From Angiostrongylus vasorum (lineage: Eukaryota > Nematoda > Chromadorea > Rhabditida > Metastrongylidae), in the NCBI GenBank assembly GCA_018806985.1, contig JADANN010000180.1:38868-102867 (forward strand): a DNA stretch of 64,000 bases, read 5' to 3'. Both the position numbers and the translations under genes were made by a program. This document shows positions 19,812 to 31,309 of this stretch, piece after piece. Numbering within the stretch: the first letter of the stretch is position 1; each line of letters starts with the position of its first letter. The notes under the pieces were generated by a model. It saw only the letters and a program-made list of their open reading frames with translations. It had not been told where the DNA came from and did not search any database.

Positions 19812-20095
19812 GGACGCGTATGGCGCAATGGTTGGAGGTGCCCCGCAACGCACACATGGGATCGACCTCTGCGCCCCGGCCCCACCAAGCCTTCCATCCC
19901 TCCGGGGTCGGCAAATTAGTATCAGACCTGTCTGAGAGGATAGCAACAGTGGCTCGATACATCGGAAGGGCACCGCGAGTCGTTATAAAGGCCAGATATG
20001 CATTCAATCACCTCCAGCGATACTTCAAATGAAGTCGAATGCATGGCGCATCCCTCAGGGATTCATCAACGCCGAGAGCTCTATCTTTCATCTTT
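19812..20095 (+). mobile_element. SINE-A copy, near full length
   Basis: Head GGACGCGTATGGCGCAATGG, B-box-like GGATCGACCTC, well-kept central domain and GCCGAGAGCTCTATC tail. No clear target duplication was found. Confidence 0.85.
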
Positions 20096-20469
20096 TATGC
20101 GAGGATACTGACTTTTATTTCAAAATCCTTCCGTTATGCCTTTTCGTCCTATAAGTGTATAGTAGAGTGCTTTGTTTAAGTCTAAGTATTCCAACTTAGT
20201 GCTCTTTTATACAAATCAAGAGCGTCCTACCCCTCTCGACAATGTATTCCTCCTCTCATGGTTTACAAGGGATTACGCAGCGTTAGGACAAATTATGTGG
20301 TTTTGCTCTGTCCATAGACAGTAATACAAACGATAACGAAATAGTTAGCATCATAGAGTGTTCTGCTAATTCAACCACTTTTGCCCATTCCTCTTAACGA
20401 TCCTTTTTAAGCAACTTTTGTAGCAATATTTTTGTTGCAAATGAAGGGATAAAGCTGACTTTATGCTCG
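20096..20469. other. No recognised feature
   Basis: Between a SINE and the Penelope remnant. Nothing identifiable was seen. Confidence 0.45.
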
Positions 20470-21415
20470 CTAGAAATATCATGTAGGGTCGTGGTACTAA
20501 TTCCATCTTGAGAAGCTACAGTTTGTTGTCACTGGAAATGTCTATTTGGTTCGGCAATTTTAAGGATTGTTCCATCTGATTTCTTCCTCACACACTGGTG
20601 GCTGTCCGGAACATGGCAACCGCCCTTTCGTGTGTGAAGAGTGAAAGCAAAAAGTAATGAATCAGTATGTTTTTATTACTCCAGATTTCAGCACCACTTT
20701 GTATTCCTGGTGCTTTCGGATAGGTTAACTTGAAAGTTCAAAAACAGAAGCCAGTTTTCTTTCGGTTTCTCTCTAGTGAATTTTATGTAGTCTCGACTGT
20801 CCATTCAACAACTCAAAACATTTGTCCGTTTCTTCTTGTGTTGCGCCGATGACAGTCACCCATATGTCGACAACAGAGTAAGACCTGGAATCGAGTGCTG
20901 AACTACTTTAGACACAAAGGCGATAAAAAATGCTTGGTACCAGTCACTTTCCAATGGCCAACCTTGTCATCCCTGCGAAAAACTTCTCAGACCGTTTAAA
21001 ATTTGAGCAATCTTGGCACTGCTTTGAAAGTGCCACGAACTCCTGAATCAAGAAGCCGCGCATGTCTATTGCTCTTTCGTGTTGCATATGGAATTCGAGG
21101 ACAGCTTGCATAGCGGAGTCATTCGACACGTTTGTATAAAGGGCGGTAACGTCGAAAGAATCCATCATATAAGCGCTGTTATGACACGTGTGAGGTAGGC
21201 GATCCACAAACATTTGGGTATTCGTGAGATGGGCTGGGATGTGTTGAAGCAGCTGGACAAGTATTAAGGTTATGAACCAGAGTATTTTGTACGTGAGCCC
21301 ACCCGCACAGCTTATAACAGGTATAACTCTGAAAAATGATTGTTTGGTAGACGCTAGATCGTGGGTGGATACTAACTTATGTGCATTGGTAAGTAAATAC
21401 AAGAGGAGACATGCA
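20470..21415 (-). mobile_element. Penelope-like element reverse transcriptase, decayed
   Basis: The minus-strand translation from about 21340 reads RVIPVISCAGGLTYKI, then SFDVTALYTNVSND (RT motif A region), then a RLAIGK-like motif near 20945. After frameshifts it continues with ATQEETDKCFELLNGQS and later segments to about 20480. In intact relatives this is the palm of a Penelope RT, distinct from LINE RTs. The YxDD box is degraded to YSVVDI. The endonuclease part is absent here; a different broken copy with only the endonuclease lies at 9423-10789. Confidence 0.85.
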
Positions 21416-21539
21416 GGTAGTTTAATTTAAAGCTGAGAAATAACCAGTGGATTTAAACCTGCCGCTTTTGCCACTTTATTCAACTTTTGATATTGAACTT
21501 TAAAACCCTATTCAAATAATGGACAATTAAAGGAGGTAC

Positions 21540-23325
21540 CACGGATCTCCCTCATATGAGGGGTCTCGAGCCGGTTAGTTGCGAGGCTACGTGGCGCGTC
21601 CCCAGGTAGCGGATGGGGAGCTAATCGCGGACCAAACGCGACCTTTGCTTCCGTGAGATGCAGGTGGATGCAGAGCAGGGACTCCCCTATTTCTGCTGCG
21701 CCGATTTGGCACACACTTTCTGTATTTGCTAGGCAAATTCACACATGCGTGTGTGGGTGCGTTCTCGCTTATGCGGATTGTATTCTACGAGTTAATTCGG
21801 CCAAAAGCCTGCAATCAAGTGACAGGGAAGTATATGGGAGGCGGTTAGGAGTCGCCTTCAACAAATAAGCTCCTTGTTCACTCTGGAAGAACCTGGAAAG
21901 CTACCCGTGAGTATACCTAGTCTCCACGTTCAAAGCCCAGCAAGCTATACGTGGGTATCAAAATGCTAAACACAGTAAAAAAAACGGGCCTCATTCCTCT
22001 GACCCCGAAAGAGCCCCCAATTTCGCAGCGTTGGGTAGGACGAGTATGGAGAGGCTGCTAAAATCTCAGGGCCAATGGAAGCTGCTTGGATCACGAAGAA
22101 TTATGGTGAAGATCTGTACCTACAGTGCACGTATGCTTTCATCCGAGTCCTCGATAGAAGACTTGCTCATGCAAGCAAGAAGGATAAGGTGCGACGTCAT
22201 CAGCCTTGTCAAGACGACACGACGCCACCCATTCAACGCCGTCCATGACAGCGGTGAACTGTTCCTCGGAACGTGCGACAGTAGAGGAGTCGGCGGCGTC
22301 GGCGTTCTCGTTAACACGAGTTTATCCATGAAGATCGATTCATTCGAACAGCTTACAACCCGAATCGGACGTTTACGATCAAAAAGATGTGGATCAATAC
22401 CGGCTTTTGACAATCTTCGTCGTTTATGCGCCGACATCAAACTATGATGGAGAAGAAGTCGAAGCGTTCTATACGGATTTGGAGAAGTTCTACACAGAAG
22501 ACCATACATTCTTCAAGGTCATCATTGGAGATTTCAATGCCAAGATTGGACCAAGGAGAACGTCTGAAGAACGCCACATTGGGACCCACGGATTAGAATC
22601 GAACGAACAGGGTGAGCGGCTATGAGTTTATCATGGCGACCAAGACCATCCATGGTAACTCGCAATTCCAGAAGCCCCACACTCAACGCTAGACGTGGGA
22701 GTCTCCCAATGGAGAGTACCATAACGAAATAGACCACATTATAGTAAATAGAAGGTTCTGCCTAGTCGATGTCGCTGTTGTCCCAAAGTTCTACATGGGA
22801 ACAGACCATCGTCACCTTCGTGCAAGATTTTATTTCTTGCGGAAAGGAGAAAAAAGTCACTAAATTCGAAAACCGAAACCCCAGAACCACCGTAAAATAA
22901 GACTTATTCAATTCATTAGCCGGCTGTTGGAAAGATGCCGTTGTCGATAACATGGACGAAGAATACGATCGGCTTATTCGAAACCTTCACGTTAGAGCCA
23001 TGGAAGCTAAGAGTTCGAAAGTCACCAAGAGACGTCTGTCACCAGAAACCGTCGAGCTGATACGCCAGCGTGGAACCGCACGAGCTGCATGCAACCGCGA
23101 ACTAACGTCCAAATTGCGAAACAATGCAGACAACCGATAAAAGAAGATCTTAAAGAGAGAAGAGCAGCAGTGATGGTCGAAGCTGCAGAGGCTGGGAAAA
23201 GCATTTGCAAAGGCCATCGAAGCTTTCCCAATTGCAAGAACAAGATGACTGCACTCCGACCCCAGACGGAACAGTTACAGCGTCCAGAAAGGCAATAGAG
23301 AAAATCATTCGCGAATACATGCGAA
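21540..23325 (+). mobile_element. RTE-type LINE: 5' UTR plus endonuclease, 3' truncated
   Basis: The first about 490 bases (21540-22030) match 49866-50350 closely and look like the element's 5' UTR. Coding then begins near 22050. [19 protein letters not shown] opens the endonuclease, YAPTSNY follows near 22425, and IGDFNAKIG at about 22525-22550 and the [14 protein letters not shown] segment near 22730-22805 give the catalytic landmarks of an APE-like endonuclease. Frameshifts (for example an extra T near 22404) break the ORF. The copy stops in the linker near 23325, where RT should begin. Confidence 0.88.
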
Positions 23326-23355
23326 TAATGGATAATACTAAATGTTTATGTCGTC

Positions 23356-23692
23356 AGTAGGCAGTAAATAATAAAGTTAAAATTGTGACCATAACTACAG
23401 CCTCAGTTTAACTGGGTTCGTTGCCGACTTGGGCTCCCCAGATCAATCACGCTGTCGGGTGACTGCTGACGACAAAAAGATCAATAGAACTAGCTGAGAG
23501 ACAGGCGAAACGAAGGACCCGCATAGTGTGGTGGTGAGCGCGCTACTCCCCGGAAAGGACAATAGTGCGTTCGTTCCCCACCGCAGACACCTGCTGTCCG
23601 GAGTTTTGCAAATATCTCAGCATCATTAAAGTTATATTTCGCAATACATACCCTGCCGTTAAAAAAAAGAGTAGGCAGTAAATAATAAGTTA
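23356..23692 (+). mobile_element. FB element between two LINEs
   Basis: Begins GTAGGCAGTAAATAATAAAG and ends with GTAGGCAGTAAATAATAAG in the same orientation. This copy is therefore bounded by direct copies of the FB end, with one full tRNA-like arm inside (GGTGTGGTGGTGAGCGCGCT ... GTTCGTTCCCC). It sits exactly at the boundary between the truncated 21540-23325 LINE and the minus-strand LINE at 23693-25735. Confidence 0.7.
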
Positions 23693-25735
23693 AAAAAGTG
23701 CCGGTTATATTTCAGAAGACATCGCTCAAGCGCTCTGTGAGTAGTGCGAAGCATTCTTGACGTAGTTGAAGTATCAACCCACGTCTCCGCAGCGTAACAG
23801 AGAGCTGGAAGGACCGTAGAATCGAAGAGATGAGCGCGGATTTTCGGATCCTTCACTTGGACGGTGGCTTCTTTAAGAGGCCCGAATGCGCCGCGAGCTG
23901 CTCTCCTTCTTCTATCTAGTTGCTCATTCATGTTGTTTTCCATGTTCACTGATCGCCCAAGGTAAACGTACGAGGTGGTCTCTGCAGTGAAATTTCACGA
24001 AGTGGGTCTTCTTTCGATTTATGCAAAGTCCGACCTTTTCCCCGATTCGTTGAGCTCGTTGATCATCACTTCTGTCTCGCTAGTACTTCTTGACAAGATG
24101 ACGATGTCGTCAGCAAAACGAAGATTTGATATTAATATTCCATCAATACGTATGCCTTTCTCATCTCAATCGAGTGACTTCATTATCCACTGCGGTGCGG
24201 CACTGAACAGCTTTGGCGATACTGTGTCGCCCTGTCGATCCCCATTTTCCTATGGGTATGGTAGGAGGTCGATGGAATAGCTGTACTTTCGTAGTGCAGT
24301 TCCGATAGAAGTCGAACAGAGTTCTTATGTAGGACGGGTCCACTCCTTGGTCGACGGGCGCTGATAGCATTGCATTTGTTTCGACATTGTCAAACGCTTT
24401 TTCCATAGTCGACAAAGTTCAGGACTAAAGGCAAATGGCATTCCCGACAAAAATCGATGACCCTGGACACCATGTGGTCCATACAGCAAAATCCTTTCCG
24501 AAATCCTGCTTGCTCGACGCCTCATCCGATGTCCTTGATATGCGCAAGAGGATAATCGATAGATACAAAGATCCGTTCGGTCTTCTTTCTTGGGCAGGAT
24601 GACCGTGCGCGACGTCCTCCACTGGCCTGGGATTTTTTCCTTTTGAAGGTAGGCTGCCATATGATTTGCGAGAAGTACATGTAAATTGCGGCTTCCAGTT
24701 CTAAGGAAGTCGGCGGTAATATTATCGAGTCCTGGAGCTGTGCCTCTTTTCATGTTTGCTATCGCAACTCGAACCTCCGACAGAAGAATTCCAGGTGGTT
24801 TTTTCTCCAGCGGGGATATTAGAGTCCGGAACGGTGAATGTGGAACGGAAAAAGTTGGTGCAGAACGTTTCCGCTATTAATTCCATATCATGGAGGGAAG
24901 TTTTGACGGTCCCATCTTCTTTCATCAAGCCTGACAACGGAACATTATAATCAGACAAGTCCCGACGGCACTTTTTTCGGATTGCTTTTCTTCCTTGCTG
25001 CTTCCAGTAGTTACTTCTGCTTGTACCGTTGTAGATCTTCCTGCAAAGCTCTTCTGCAGCTGGCATTTATTACTAGCCATGTTAAACGTGTTGCAGTAGG
25101 ATTAAGCTTCAGTTTCCCTTCTCTTTTCGAGCAACTCCTTAGTAGTGATGGAGATGCGATCCAATCTTCTTGCTTGAGGAACTGAGGCGAATTCGGCACA
25201 GTTTTTCACTCCTTCGACAGGAAGCTCGTAGTCTTCGGTCGGGTCTTCTTTAATCTGCCAGTCACGTTTGGATAGGACTTCGTTCAGAATGTTCTCGTCG
25301 TATACTGCTAGACTTTTTCCCTCGTGGTCGATGAAGAGAGTTCTTTTCCAGCTTGTGGCTGAATCGAATCTTCGCGCGAAGAAGGCGGTGATCGGAACCA
25401 GTACAGAATGACGGGACCCCCGATGCGTCAAGTAGGCACCATCTTCTGTTTGTTAGAATATGGTCGATCGCCCCCATGAGTCATGCCGTTGGGAAACTTC
25501 CATGTCTAGCGGCCGCTTTCTTTCTTCTGGAAAAACTAGTTTCCATGGAAGAGCCGTTCTGCTGACAGGAGTCCTGCGAGACGGTTCCCATTCTCATTTA
25601 TTTCTCCTATTCCAAAGTTTCCGATCCTGTTTTCGCTCTCGTTGGCTTTTCCTATTCTGGCGGTGAAGTCTCCGACAACAAATTTATGAAATGCTTTATC
25701 ATTGCGGATGGCTTCCTCCAACTCAATGTACTACG
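23693..25735 (-). mobile_element. RTE-type LINE, second family, broken
   Basis: Minus-strand order is endonuclease (25721-25262: [14 protein letters not shown], then EIDH-like GAIDHILTNRRW and GSDHRLLRAKI), linker (25431-24900), RT fingers (24753: TAPGLDNITADFLRTG), and palm with an FADD box at 24106-24117. The C-terminus ends at about 23700 (VLPALCYAAETW). Several frameshifts separate these parts. It differs from the family of 49866-53285 in sequence. The 5' end is truncated within the endonuclease. Confidence 0.88.
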
Positions 25736-26149
25736 CATCTAATTCGTACTCATCAGATCATCAGCTGATTAGTACTGATGAGGATAGCTTACCGGTGTTT
25801 TTCAATTCCATAAAAGTGGCATTGAATAGCAGATCTTACCTATGCCGATAATGAGCTTTTCATTTCAAAAGTTTCTTTCTTTAATTTCGCACTTCTTTTT
25901 TCGTTTTTCGATTTGGTGTTTTTTTTCTACTGTTTCTCAAAGTTTAGTAGAATTTTTCCCATAACGCACAACGATCAAAATTAGCACTGCAGTCGAACGG
26001 GACGATGCGTAATTTTATTTCAGTTGAGGAATTGCTGTCTTTTGGACAGCACGTGATAGTTCTTCGTTACACAGAGGACTTCAAACATTCAGAGCACCTC
26101 AGATTTACAGAAGTGACTTTGCTTTATTGCTATAGGACGTTTCATTGCA
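25736..26149. other. No recognised feature
   Basis: Contains a short imperfect palindrome around 25745-25785 (ATCAGATCATCAGCTGAT). Otherwise nothing is supportable. Confidence 0.4.
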
Positions 26150-26540
26150 GCTTATTTTGAGTCCTCCTAACGGTTTACCGCCGTATCGTGGCTGGGAGGT
26201 GTTCCTGGGTGTCGGGGCGAGATGTACAGATAGGGGAATTCGTCCTCCCAGCAGGGTCTCGCGAGCTGAGAAGGAGTCTGACGTTTCCATCAGGAAGCCC
26301 AGCTGAGCGTAAACCAATACCAGTATCCACCACCGTCGTCGTATTCAACTAGTCGCGTCGTAGCAAATCTTCTTCTGATCCACAAGGGCTGCGACTGCCT
26401 GTGGTGGTGAAGACCTGGGCAGACTTTGGCCAGGCTGACCTCGGGATTCCAGGTAACCACAATGGCTTAACCAGCAAATCTCCGAAAAATGGAGATTATG
26501 CTGGGGCCCGCACAACCAGTGAGGACGGGTCATTCAAATA
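26150..26540 (+). mobile_element. SINE-C copy
   Basis: The outer module (CGTATCGTGGCTGGGAGG, CTCCCAGCAGGGTCTCG) is followed by the body: TACCAGTATCCACCACCGTC, ACTAGTCGCGTCG, GGCCAGGCTGACCTCGGG and AAAAATGGAGATTATGCTGG. The best preserved copy of the body. Orientation is opposite to the other three copies. Confidence 0.65.
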
Positions 26541-27129
26541 TCAAGTAAGTGTTTTGAGTCAATTCTTGTATTGTTAACCCCTTTCTTTCCTAAGGATTAC
26601 ATTATACCACGTGCTATGTTATGTGCATGTGCATTTCGCGTATTTGAGTATGTTTAAACTGAGTGTTTTCTGTCGAAAAAATATTTTGGGGATCACTTTT
26701 ATGTAAGAGTAGTGCGACGTCCAGCTTATCTCAAATTGGCGAAAATTACATATGACATCCAGTAGAAGGAAACTCGTTTATTATACAGTATTCAGATCAT
26801 CGTTTGTGTATGAGACGAGTCGACCGTTGTCTTCATTGCCATTGCGATTTCACCGTTTTAACCTTCGAGTGAGTGGGTTTCCTGTTTGCAACGCTTGTCG
26901 AATGGACGTGCCATTTTTCACAGGGAATTCTGGAACCAATAACGTTTGCCGCAACCTCCCACCCCACTTTTTCCAGACAATTAAGCATAGTGGCGACGCA
27001 TAGCTTCCTACCGGTTGAATATGTGCTGTCTCTTGGATAACGGGCGGTCCCTCTTTTCTGTACGAATAGGTTTGTAAGAGTAGGAACATGAAAGGATTAC
27101 ACAAGAAACTTAGTTGTTTGAAATAAAAT
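26541..27129. other. No recognised feature
   Basis: Short open frames on both strands near 26752-27104 overlap each other and show no domain. They are not called. Confidence 0.4.
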
Positions 27130-27465
27130 CAAGTGAATTGACGTGTCATATCGATTCCGCTCTGGGCCAACCAAGCCTCTCATCCCTTCGGGGTCGAGAA
27201 ATTGTTAGCAGATTTGCCTGGGAAAAAAAATCACTCTCTACAATCCAGTTGGGAACGCTCCAGCCCGGCTGCCTCAGGACTCTAAGGAGAATTACTAGAC
27301 CAGCATTTTACGACATTCAAGATGAAATGAAAATTTCTCAAGCGGCAACTGAAGCCACACGTAAAAACTTGGAAGTCCTTCGTGGATGATGGATGCGAGG
27401 AAACGAATCGAATGTGGGAAATGCTGGGATCCGCACAGTAGACGGGTCAAGTAAAATAAAAAAAA
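27130..27465 (+). mobile_element. SINE-B copy
   Basis: B-box-like ATCGATTCCGC, central domain (CTCATCCCTTCGGGGTCGAG) and the full SINE-B tail: TTTTACGACATTCAAGATG, CAACTGAAGCCACACG, CTTCGTGGATGATGGATGC, GAAATGCTGGGATCCGC. Confidence 0.75.
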
Positions 27466-27479
27466 AGTGAAAAATAAAT

Positions 27480-28345
27480 GACGTAACAATGAAGTATTCG
27501 CTCTTCGTGAGAATTTCGTCGATTTCCACGTGATTCGTGCCCTTGGGAGCTTCCTATTTTCATCGGTAGTTTTCTCTGTTTTCGAAAAAACTCTTTCCAT
27601 AGAAGGGACATGCTACTGGAAAGTGCTCTGTAAGATGGTTCTTATTCTTATTTTTTATCTATTCTTTTCATCTCCTAAGCCGGGTTTTCTTATCCTGGAT
27701 TCATATCCGTTGGAACCCCCCTGCGAAATTTATGGGAGTAATTCTTTTTGGTTCGCTCTCACCAGCTGTACAAGTCGGTGAGTAACAGCTGATGATACTG
27801 ACTTCCTTTCGACGAGGAATCAGGAGCCAAAAAAATGGCCAAGTGGGGTGATAAAATTTTATATAAATTAAAAAGTTGTGAAGTAGATAGCTTTACGATA
27901 CAGTCAATGCGTTCTACATTTTTTAATGTAAATCACCATCCACAAATGATAAGGGTTCTTTCTGTCTGTCGTCTTGTTGGCCTATATCGGTCTACCTGCT
28001 TTTCGTCTCTTGTAGAGGGACCACATGGGATTTGAAGCGATCGAGGGTTCTAAGAAGAGCGTAGAGGTCGAGATATGAAGAGACCATTCTGCTGTTATAT
28101 GCGCAAAGCGAGAGGCAGTCTCCATTGGGTGTCGTGGGCCTGGCCGTTTTGCCCATTTCCAACTCCTCTCTCTCCTCACTCATATCCAAAAGTCTCAACT
28201 CCCGACGCCGTAGACGGGAGAACAGAGTCTGCGGTTTGCTGAGGCTGGACTTTGCTGCTTCGGCCATTGCAGTTTCCCGGATTTCCGTAATCAACTTAAC
28301 TGAAGCCTTCTTCGGGTTGGCACCACCAGAGGTTCTCGCCAGCCT
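27480..28345 (-). mobile_element. RTE-type LINE, second family, 5' endonuclease fragment
   Basis: The minus strand at 28294-27992 encodes CAYNSRMVSSYLDLYALL and HVVPLQETKSR, the start of the RTE endonuclease. The part at about 27780-27540 is similar to the endonuclease end of the 23693-25735 copy. It keeps little intact frame and lacks RT. Confidence 0.75.
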
Positions 28346-28369
28346 TTACGGATCAGAGAGAGATTTACC

Positions 28370-28590
28370 ACTAATTTGATAACATGACGACGATGATACC
28401 TAGTATCGGCTCGCTCTTAAGTGAGCTTCTGAGAATGGAAACGTCGTGCTCCTTTTTCAGCTTGGAAGACTCTGTTGGGGTTGACCCTTCAGCTCTATAT
28501 CTAGCAGTCTGATACCCAGGAACACCTCCTGGCCACCACGAAGCGACAAATCTTTGGGAGCAGTAGCAAGAGTAGCTTTTGTAATAGACT
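28370..28590 (-). repeat. SINE-C copy, partial
   Basis: Matches the 17060-17480 copy from ACCACTAATTTGATAACA through CTAGTATCGGCTCGC to ACCCAGGAACACCTCCTGGC. The body beyond the junction with the neighbouring LINE is missing. Confidence 0.55.
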
Positions 28591-29129
28591 GGTAACGTAA
28601 TTCGGAAAATAAATCTAACAAGGAATAAATAGTACATTAGCGATTGAAGCGAAAAAGGCATAACCTACAACTGAGGCTAGTACTACTTATGCTACTGGAG
28701 ATCTCAGCAGCTGAATTCTACTACGTGAAATAGTAAAGCAAAGAAGGCACGGAGATTGTAGGGCATAACTCCAGCGAACTGAAGGATGACTATTGGCGCT
28801 GCTTGTACTTGTTTTGTCATCAACGGTGTTCTGATAGAGAAAACTAGAGTTGGTTCTCTAAAGGTGATTTTAGAAAAATTCTGTCGATGCAATATCATAG
28901 AGCTGCTTCAATGCACTCTTCTCCTTTATAAAAAATACTACTGTTTTTTTATAATACTGAGAAATACTTCAGATAAGATGGTGCACGAGAAGCTTCATTT
29001 GTATAAAGGATTACTAGATAGAACTAGAGTATCTTGTATGGAGATCTCAAAGCTGTGAAATCGAATTAGAAGAGTTAGACAACATTCATTATTCTGCAGG
29101 AATTGTTATCTATGTCTTTTTCCATTGAT
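28591..29129. other. No recognised feature
   Basis: A 90-codon open frame (28786-29058 plus) has no recognisable domain or splice context. Confidence 0.4.
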
Positions 29130-29330
29130 GTGCTAACACGAAGTTGATAAAGAACACTATTCGGCTAACGTTTCAGAGTCTTCGCCTTCCTCAGAGCCCA
29201 TGATCCGAGTCGCTGTCCACAGTCTCTCGTACTCTTGATGTGGCGTCTTCGTCCTCCCACCAAGGATCTTCTTCGGCTGAGCACAACTCGAAAGCTGGAG
29301 CTCGTCTTAACATATCAAAGTAAGAATATG
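29130..29330 (-). repeat. Penelope-like terminal-repeat fragment
   Basis: Carries the TATTCGGCTAACGTTTCAG ... CTTCCTCAGAGCC block plus the CCGAGTCGCTGTCCACAG segment that also follows the motif at 31341-31378. No coding part remains. Confidence 0.6.
29163..29199 (-). ncRNA. Hammerhead-ribozyme-like motif
   Basis: The minus strand reads GGCT, CTGAGGA, stem II region, GAAAC, GTT, AGCC. GGCT/AGCC gives a perfect 4-bp stem I, and the CUGANGA and GAAA boxes are intact. Stem II is only about three pairs (A-U, G-C, G-U). The cleavage triplet would be GUU. Confidence 0.4.
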
Positions 29331-29384
29331 TGTTGATTAGTCACACCGAGGCTAAGGAAAAGTCGGTTTTCGGAATATGGTTAC

Positions 29385-29929
29385 GTATAATGATGCTGAG
29401 ATATTTGCAAAACGCCGGACCGCAGGTGTCTGCGGTGGGGATCGAAGACGCTATTAGCCTTTCCGAGGACTAACGAGTTCACCATTATACCTTGCGGGTC
29501 CTTCGTTTCACATGTCTCTCAGCTAGTTTTCTATCGATCAGTGCCGTCAACAAGCACTCGCCAACGGGATTGATCTCAGGGCACAAATCGGTGCACGGTG
29601 TCAAGTAATACCCTTTCATGAAAAGATTGTAGTAGAAACACATGAAATAAGTTAACATTCTGATTTTACGCCCTTAGCTTAACTGGTTTCAATGCAGATC
29701 AGTGCTTTGCAGATCAATCCCGTTGACGGGTGATTGCTGATGGCACGAAGAACCCGCATGGTGTGGTGGTGAACGCGTTAACCCCCGGAAAGGGTAATAG
29801 CGTGTTTGTTCTCCACCACAGACACCTGCGGTGAGGAGTTTTGCTAACATCCCAGAATCATTATAATTGTATTTCACATAATACCTTGCCGTTTAGAAAT
29901 TGTAATAGGCACCAAATAAAAAGTTGACA
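29385..29929. mobile_element. FB foldback element with long spacer
   Basis: The left arm (TAATGATGCTGAGATATTTG, CCGCAGGTGTCTGCGGTGGG) and the inverted right arm (GGTGTGGTGGTGAACGCGTT, TTTGTTCTCCACC, ending in AATAGGCACC) surround a spacer. The spacer includes CGCCAACGGGATTGATCT and CCCGTTGACGGGTGATTGCT, which are themselves inverted copies. About 90 bases near 29600-29690 are unlike other copies. Confidence 0.65.
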
Positions 29930-30035
29930 TTTCTACCTATATTTGCTCTACTGTTGATACATTATTACATATCGATCTGCTCCACGCAAGAGAAGATGGA
30001 TAAATGTTTTCCTTTGTTGAATGAATAGTCATAAT

Positions 30036-30140
30036 ATAACCACAACGGTGTTGAGATATTTGCAAAACTTGGAGTCCCAGGCCAGTTTCGAATCCGCGAT
30101 TACCCTTTCCGGAGGCTCACGTGTTACCAGCTCTAGTCAG
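30036..30140 (-). repeat. FB arm fragment, old
   Basis: ATAACCACAACGGTGTTGAG, TTTGCAAAACTTGG and TTTCGAATCCGCGATTACCC. Read in reverse, this last block is a good B box (GGATTCGAAA-type) at the place expected for a tRNA-like head. Confidence 0.55.
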
Positions 30141-30465
30141 ATGTATAAAATTCACCCGCGAGACGGAAAGAAAGTTGGCCTTCAATTTTGGACATTCAAA
30201 TTAACTTATCGGAAAGTGGTTACATCATGAGAAGATATCTAAGTAGTAGTAGTAGCGAAGTATTAAAAAATATGCTGGTTCATTGTCTGCTATCATTCTT
30301 TGCATACGAAAAGGTGCATCTCCAAAATATATACCAAGCAGCTACTACCATGTGCACACGAGTAGACTAGAGAAAAAGCATACCACACCTGACTTGGCAA
30401 TTAGCCATCTTCAATGGCTACGAAACAACCGCCACGCAGGTTTGGTTAAAAGGAAGAGCTAAAGG
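30141..30465. other. No recognised feature
   Basis: Contains a short AGT-repeat run (30243-30253). Nothing else was recognised. Confidence 0.45.
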
Positions 30466-30750
30466 GGAAAAAAAAGGATAGAGCTCTCTGCGTTGATCAA
30501 TCCCTGAGGGATGCGTCATGCATTCGACTTCATTAAGCATTGTTGGAGGTGACTGAATGCATATCTGGCCTTTACAATGACTCGCATTGGCCTATCGATG
30601 TGTCGAGCCAGTGCTGCTATCCTCCCAGACAAGTCTGGCACAATTTGCCTACCCCGGAGGGGATGGAAGGCTTGGTGGGCCACGGGCGTGGAGATCGAAT
30701 CCACGTGTGTGTTGCAGGACGCCTCCGACCACTGCGCCACACGCGAGAGA
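30466..30750 (-). mobile_element. SINE-A copy, near full length
   Basis: The head at the right edge (GTGGCGCAGTGGTCGGAGGC in minus orientation), central domain and tail are all well kept. An open frame on either strand through this copy is incidental. Confidence 0.85.
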
Positions 30751-31009
30751 AGAGCTATCGCCCAAAAAACTATCATTCCAAACTCAAATACGCAATTTGC
30801 TGTCAAAGTCACCCTTTATATAAAGCAAAATAAACACAGCTATTAAGAAGCAGCTAGAAAAGTAGTGGTCTAGAGAGCATTATGTAATCTAGAACTTAGC
30901 TGTAGAGATCCCACCGACCACTTCACTGCATTATTTATGAAATTGCTCAGAAACTTATATTCGATTTCTATCTCAAGTGCTTGTAAGACCAGATACTCGA
31001 ACTCGGTGC

Positions 31010-31240
31010 AAGAATCTCATTTCTTCCATGAAGTCTAAATAATGGAACGTCGAAGACGTACAGCAAATGGATCTCGAACGAATTGAGTGACAACTAAAGA
31101 CATCACGATGCCGGCACTTCTGTGTTTCAATCAGTAATTTCGTTTTTCTTCTAGATGCTTTAGCATTGGTTTTTTCGCTAGCTACTAATATGTATCTATG
31201 CAAAGTCATGGAATGCACTTTAGCTCCTCATAATTAAATT
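31010..31240 (-). repeat. Duplicated unknown segment, copy 1
   Basis: About 150 bases here are similar to 31850-32000. Both share the order ATCTCAT/ATTTCTTCC, then GATCTCG(A/C)AC-AATTGA(G/A)TGACA, then a GCACTTCTG block. On the minus strand both can be read as QKC...D..CHSI..RSI. It could be a diverged pair of exons or an unclassified repeat. Confidence 0.35.
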
Positions 31241-31309
31241 ATACTGCAAATTGTGGTTTTGACAAATTTCAAAGACAGGACTATTAATGAACATGTGTTT
31301 ATATTGTTG

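Noticed and set aside
19727..20032. 101-codon plus-strand frame
   Set aside because: Mostly the SINE-A copy at 19812-20095 read in one frame; related peptides appear at other SINE-A copies.
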